Positions 60,767 to 64,000 of a stretch of DNA of 64,000 nucleotides are shown in pieces. The first letter of the stretch is position 1. The number at the start of each line of letters is the position of its first letter. The translations under genes and the position numbers were made by a program. The DNA lies in NCBI RefSeq assembly GCF_009674495.1, contig NZ_WKJN01000003.1:62001-126000 (forward strand), given 5' to 3'. This stretch comes from Duganella alba. GTDB lineage: Bacteria > Pseudomonadota > Gammaproteobacteria > Burkholderiales > Burkholderiaceae_D. The notes below the pieces were generated by a model. The model had not been told where the DNA came from. It saw only the letters and a program-made list of their open reading frames with translations, and ran no database searches.

Positions 60767-62869
60767 TCAGTAACGCCACTGCACGGTCAGCTCGGCGTGG
60801 CGGCGATCGCCCAGCAGGTACTGGCTGTCGCTGTAGGAGGTGACGGCGTACAGCTTGTCGGTCAGGTTGCGCAGGTTGAGCTGCACCTGCACGTTGCGGC
60901 TGATATTCCAGCCCAGCGATGCGTCGAAGGTGGTGTAGGCCGGCACCGACTGGCTGTTGGCGTTGTCGATGAAGCGTTCGCCGACATAACGGGCGCCGGC
61001 GGCGGCGCGCCAGCCGTTGTCGCGGTAGTTGAGCCACAGGTTGGCCGACACCTTCGGCACGTCGGACGGACGGTTGCCGGCGCGCGACAGACTGCCGCTT
61101 TCGATCAGCTGGTCGAACCTGGCGTCGGTGTAGGCCGCGTTCGCTTCCAGGCGCCAGGCCTGCGCCAGCGCCACGCTGCCGGTCAGCTCGGCGCCGCGCG
61201 ACGATTGCGAACCGCCCTGGATCGACAGCGCCGGATTGGCCGGATCGCGCATGACAATGTCGTCCTTGGTGATGCGGTACAGCGCCGCCGTCCACTCAAC
61301 CTTGCCGTTGGCCAGCGACTGCTTGACGCCCACCTCCTCCTGGCGCGACGAGGTCAGCTTGAAGTTGCTGTTGGCCAGGTTCAGCGACAGCAGGCTGGTG
61401 ACCGGATCGCTGCCGCTGCTCAACTGGCCGTACAGCGCAGTGTTGCGGTCCAGCTTCCACGTCAGGCCAAGGCGCGCGGTGTTCGATTGCAGCGTGGCGT
61501 TGAAACCGGCCGCGCCCAGCAGGCTGACGCGGTCGACCTTGTAGCGGTCGTGGCGCAGGCCGCCCAGCAACAGCAGCTGTTCGTTGAGGCTGTAGGCGTC
61601 TTCAACGTAGAAGGCATTGGTGATGGTGTGCGTTTTGAAGTTCGGCAGCAGCGGGTCCGGGCTGTCGAACACGCCCGGATCGAAGCCGGTCGGCGTCACG
61701 GTGGACGAACCGCCGTATGGCGAGTTATTGGTGTGCAGGAAGTTGATCGTGGACGCTTCCCAGCCTGCCGCCACACGGTTGGCGCCGGCGTTCCAGCGCG
61801 CTTCCAGGCGGTTGCCGGTCTGCTCCTGGTCGTGGTGGATGGCGATGTAGTCGCTGCGCTCGACCAGATTGGTGGCGGCGTCGTAGTGGTAGTACTCGGC
61901 GTTGCGCCAGTTGCGGCGCGCCTTCATGTAGGCCAGCTCGTTGCTGATGGTGAGCGACGGCGACCAGCGCCAGGTCAGGCGCGCCACCGCCTTGTCGTCG
62001 GCGAAGGAGATGTCGGCGTCGCCGACGTCGTAGTTCTGGTCGCGCAGCGCGCGCGACAGGCCGCCGTTGACCAGCGGCGTGCCGAAGTAGCGCTGCGGTT
62101 TCTGCTCCAGATGGTCGAGTTGCAGATCCAGGTCCAGGTCCGGCGTCAGCGCGTAGGTCATGCTGGTGAGCACTTTACCGTGGCGCGCGTCGCCGCGGTC
62201 GATGAAGCCGTCGCTGTGGTCGGCATAGGCGTCGACACGGAACGCGCCGTGCTCGCCCAACGCGCCGGTGGCGCCGACGCCGGCGCGCAAGGCTTCGCCG
62301 CCGCCGATGCCGGCCATTGCCTCCATCGAACTGATGCGGCTTGGCGCCTTGCGCACCGCGTTGATGGTGGCGCCGGTGGTGCCGCTGCCATACACCACGG
62401 AACCGGGGCCGCGCAGCACTTCGATATATTCATAGCCCCACGGATCGGACGGATAGGTCGCCGTGCCCGACCCCACCTGCGGGCGCTGGCCGTTTTCCAG
62501 CATGGCGATCGAGCCGTTGCCGGTGAAGCCGCGCGCCGAATAGGCCACGCCGTTGCCGGGCGAGCTGATGTCGGTCAGGCCGGTGGTGCGGGTGACCGCA
62601 TCCTTCACCAGCAGGTCGCCGCGCGCCTGCATGGTGTCGGCACTGAGCGATTCCACGCTGGCCGGCAGTTCCTGCGCGGTCAGATTCAGGCGGCTGGCGG
62701 TGGCGTTCTGGCGCGTCAGACCCAGGCCATCGTTGCCGGCGGCGCCCTGCACGGTCACGGTGGGCATGACATCGGGTTGTTCGGCCCAGGCGCCGGCGGC
62801 GCCCAGCAGGGCGATGGCGGCAACGATGGGACGCAGGGACGTGGAACTGCTGGTCGGGGAATGGCTCAT
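60767..62869 (-). CDS. TonB-dependent receptor under cobalamin riboswitch control
   Basis: 700 residues. Signal peptide ending near AGAWAEQ, plug with TVTVQGAAG, EYIEVLRGPGSVVYGSGTTG and a barrel ending in AELTVQWRY. By sequence it is of the siderophore-receptor type (FhuA/FecA-like), longer than BtuB (about 590 mature residues). The upstream cobalamin riboswitch argues for uptake of cobalamin, a precursor or a cobalt/nickel chelate. PepSY protein gene follows by 2 bases. Confidence 0.9.
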   Translation of the reverse strand: MSHSPTSSSTSLRPIVAAIALLGAAGAWAEQPDVMPTVTVQGAAGNDGLGLTRQNATASRLNLTAQELPASVESLSADTMQARGDLLVKDAVTRTTGLTDISSPGNGVAYSARGFTGNGSIAMLENGQRPQVGSGTATYPSDPWGYEYIEVLRGPGSVVYGSGTTGATINAVRKAPSRISSMEAMAGIGGGEALRAGVGATGALGEHGAFRVDAYADHSDGFIDRGDARHGKVLTSMTYALTPDLDLDLQLDHLEQKPQRYFGTPLVNGGLSRALRDQNYDVGDADISFADDKAVARLTWRWSPSLTISNELAYMKARRNWRNAEYYHYDAATNLVERSDYIAIHHDQEQTGNRLEARWNAGANRVAAGWEASTINFLHTNNSPYGGSSTVTPTGFDPGVFDSPDPLLPNFKTHTITNAFYVEDAYSLNEQLLLLGGLRHDRYKVDRVSLLGAAGFNATLQSNTARLGLTWKLDRNTALYGQLSSGSDPVTSLLSLNLANSNFKLTSSRQEEVGVKQSLANGKVEWTAALYRITKDDIVMRDPANPALSIQGGSQSSRGAELTGSVALAQAWRLEANAAYTDARFDQLIESGSLSRAGNRPSDVPKVSANLWLNYRDNGWRAAAGARYVGERFIDNANSQSVPAYTTFDASLGWNISRNVQVQLNLRNLTDKLYAVTSYSDSQYLLGDRRHAELTVQWRY

Positions 62870-63018
62870 GACGACTTCTCTTCAGTGAAGGGTTGGGAAA
62901 TTCGGCGCGCAGACGAACGGACACACGCACGGCAAAGCGCGCGATGACAGTGACTGATCGGAAAACGACAACGAACAATTAACAGGCCAAACCACACCCC
63001 GGGCTTGGCGCATTAATC

Positions 63019-63210
63019 GTGACTGGCCGGTCTTCTGGCTCGCCTTCATCCTTGGCTGACCTTGCCTTCCCGTGCGATGCACAGTGGCGTTCGGTCAACG
63101 TCGTCAGGCTTACAGCAGCGGGGGCTGCGCCGGACTGGCGCGCAATGAAAATCGCGCGCGTCACCGGCTTCCCGTTTCACCCCGCAGCTGACAAGCATGC
63201 GGGGCACCAT
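63019..63210 (-). ncRNA. Cobalamin riboswitch (minus strand)
   Basis: Read on the minus strand: hairpin CCCCGCA/TGCGGGG, GAAACGGGAAGCCGGTGACG, GGCGCAGCCCCCGCTGCTGT AAGCC core (63132-63107), CACTGTGC and GGGAAGGCAAG, and the B12 box GAGCCAGAAGACCGGCC (63041-63025). All core elements of the aptamer are in the right order. It lies 150 bases upstream of the receptor start; the 62870-63018 stretch would be the expression platform, with no clear terminator seen. Confidence 0.93.
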
Positions 63211-63323
63211 TCACGTATGAAGCCGAATTCTACAGGCAAGAAAGCGAACTTGTCACTGCCAGCGCGTGCACGCCGCCGGTTTATCGCTATAATAACGCAA
63301 TTGACTTGCATTAAGGATGTTTT

Positions 63324-64000
63324 ATGAGCGAAGCGCTTCCGACTCTCGAACTGGCCCTGCTGCTGGGGCTGCGGCATGGGCTGGCGCCCGATCACCTGGC
63401 CGCCATCGACGGCCTCACCATGCGCGCGCGGCCGGCGGTGGCGCCGTGGATGGGCGCCCTGTTCGCGCTGGGCCACGGCGTGGTCGTGCTGCTGATGGTG
63501 GCGCTGACCAGCATGGCGTCAACCTGGCTGCAACCAGCCCCGGCCCTGCTCGGCGCGCTGGATGCGCTGGAGTGGCTGCCCGGCATCCTGCTGTTGACGC
63601 TGGCCGTGCTGAATGCGCGCAGCCTGATGTGGCCGCAGCAGGGTCGCGGCCGCAGCGCGCTTGCCGCTCGCCTGCTGGCGCCGCTGGCGGCGGTGGGGCC
63701 GCTGGCCGCGCTGGGTGTCGGCATGCTGTTCGCGCTGGGCGTGGAAAGCATGTTGCAGGCCTTCGCCTGGGGCTATGCCGCCACCAGTCTGGCGGGCGGC
63801 GCCGGGAGCGCCTTGCAGGCGGCCGGTGTGTTCGTGCTGGGCATGGCGCTGACCGACACGCTGGACGGCTACGCCACGGCGCGCATCGCCGCCAGCGCCG
63901 GGGCGCAGGCGATCCAGCGCTTCCGCCGCCGCATCGGCTGGCCGATCATTATCCTGTGCGCCGTCAGCGGCGTGCAGCTGCTGACATCGAAACTGTGCGC
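63324..64000 (+). CDS. NicT/HoxN-family nickel/cobalt transporter (partial, 3' end outside window)
   Basis: 225 codons are visible from MSEALPTLELALLLGLRHGL, with AAGGATG as ribosome site. The defining HX4DH motif RHGLAPDHLAAIDGLT is in helix II, and GMALTDTLDGYATARI matches the later DTxDG motif. Several hydrophobic helices follow. It imports Ni2+ or Co2+ across the inner membrane. It diverges from the riboswitch-controlled receptor operon, which favours cobalt for cobalamin. Confidence 0.88.
   Translation, partial: MSEALPTLELALLLGLRHGLAPDHLAAIDGLTMRARPAVAPWMGALFALGHGVVVLLMVALTSMASTWLQPAPALLGALDALEWLPGILLLTLAVLNARSLMWPQQGRGRSALAARLLAPLAAVGPLAALGVGMLFALGVESMLQAFAWGYAATSLAGGAGSALQAAGVFVLGMALTDTLDGYATARIAASAGAQAIQRFRRRIGWPIIILCAVSGVQLLTSKLC

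Noticed and set aside
60797..62947. Plus-strand open frame of about 716 codons
   Set aside because: Antisense to the riboswitch-controlled TonB receptor with the same shadow composition.

Overview
The window looks like chromosomal DNA of a GC-rich Betaproteobacterium, most likely Oxalobacteraceae of the Duganella/Massilia group. This is inferred from the rplU-rpmA-obgE-proB block facing ispB, the rsxB-nth pair, the PHA-metabolism genes, the many TonB-dependent receptors and the small GGGGTC palindromes between genes. There are no insertion sequences, phage genes or CRISPR arrays. One tRNA (Pro, CGG) and one cobalamin riboswitch are present.

Layout. 1-3.5 kb: leftward four-gene string (beta-propeller, polysaccharide deacetylase, sterol-desaturase-like, EI24 membrane protein) with overlapping stops and starts. 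3.6-15 kb: mostly housekeeping genes (FKBP, HU, acyl-CoA-binding protein, PHA granule protein, ferredoxin and its reductase, PHA depolymerase, RsxB, endonuclease III, ProB, ObgE, L27, L21, polyprenyl synthase). 15-19 kb: a luciferase-like oxidoreductase flanked by long palindromes, ArsC and a TonB receptor. 19-25 kb: a tartrate catabolism operon (LysR, tartrate dehydrogenase, DctA-type carrier, hydroxypyruvate reductase/glycerate kinase, pyruvate kinase). 25-31 kb: a DMT transporter with a histidine-rich tail and a three-subunit gluconate-type membrane dehydrogenase with its GntR regulator. 31-36 kb: a periplasmic binding protein, a ClC transporter with a MarR regulator, and an ECF SigF/NrsF module facing a methionine-rich MXKDX protein. 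36-41 kb: a second tartrate locus built around D-tartrate dehydratase, then an old-yellow-enzyme homologue. 41-46.5 kb: a molybdenum hydroxylase with a triheme cytochrome c, and an FAH-family hydrolase. 46.6-47.4 kb: tRNA-Pro and an accessory-looking GIY-YIG nuclease gene. 47.4-52.5 kb: an alginate-lyase/TonB-receptor locus. 52.7-59 kb: a DUF4214 lipoprotein, a tungstate/molybdate-type ABC pair lacking its ATPase, a LysR remnant, an intact LysR and a chemoreceptor. 59-64 kb: a PepSY membrane protein and TonB receptor under a cobalamin riboswitch, facing a Ni/Co transporter gene that runs off the right edge.

How the genes work together. The window is rich in carbon-acquisition modules (both tartrate routes, gluconate or ketogluconate oxidation, alginate) that feed periplasmic cytochromes or central metabolism, plus metal and cofactor uptake. 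The most informative regulatory signals are two mirror-image GTAACC-N16-CGAA promoters between sigF and the methionine-rich gene, a 24-bp perfect palindrome between marR and clcA, the cobalamin riboswitch, and paired half-sites upstream of the ABC operon and the alginate locus. The most unusual DNA is a perfect 96-bp palindrome with no spacer after ispB and a diverged relative of it 1.1 kb away that ends in a 13-C run.
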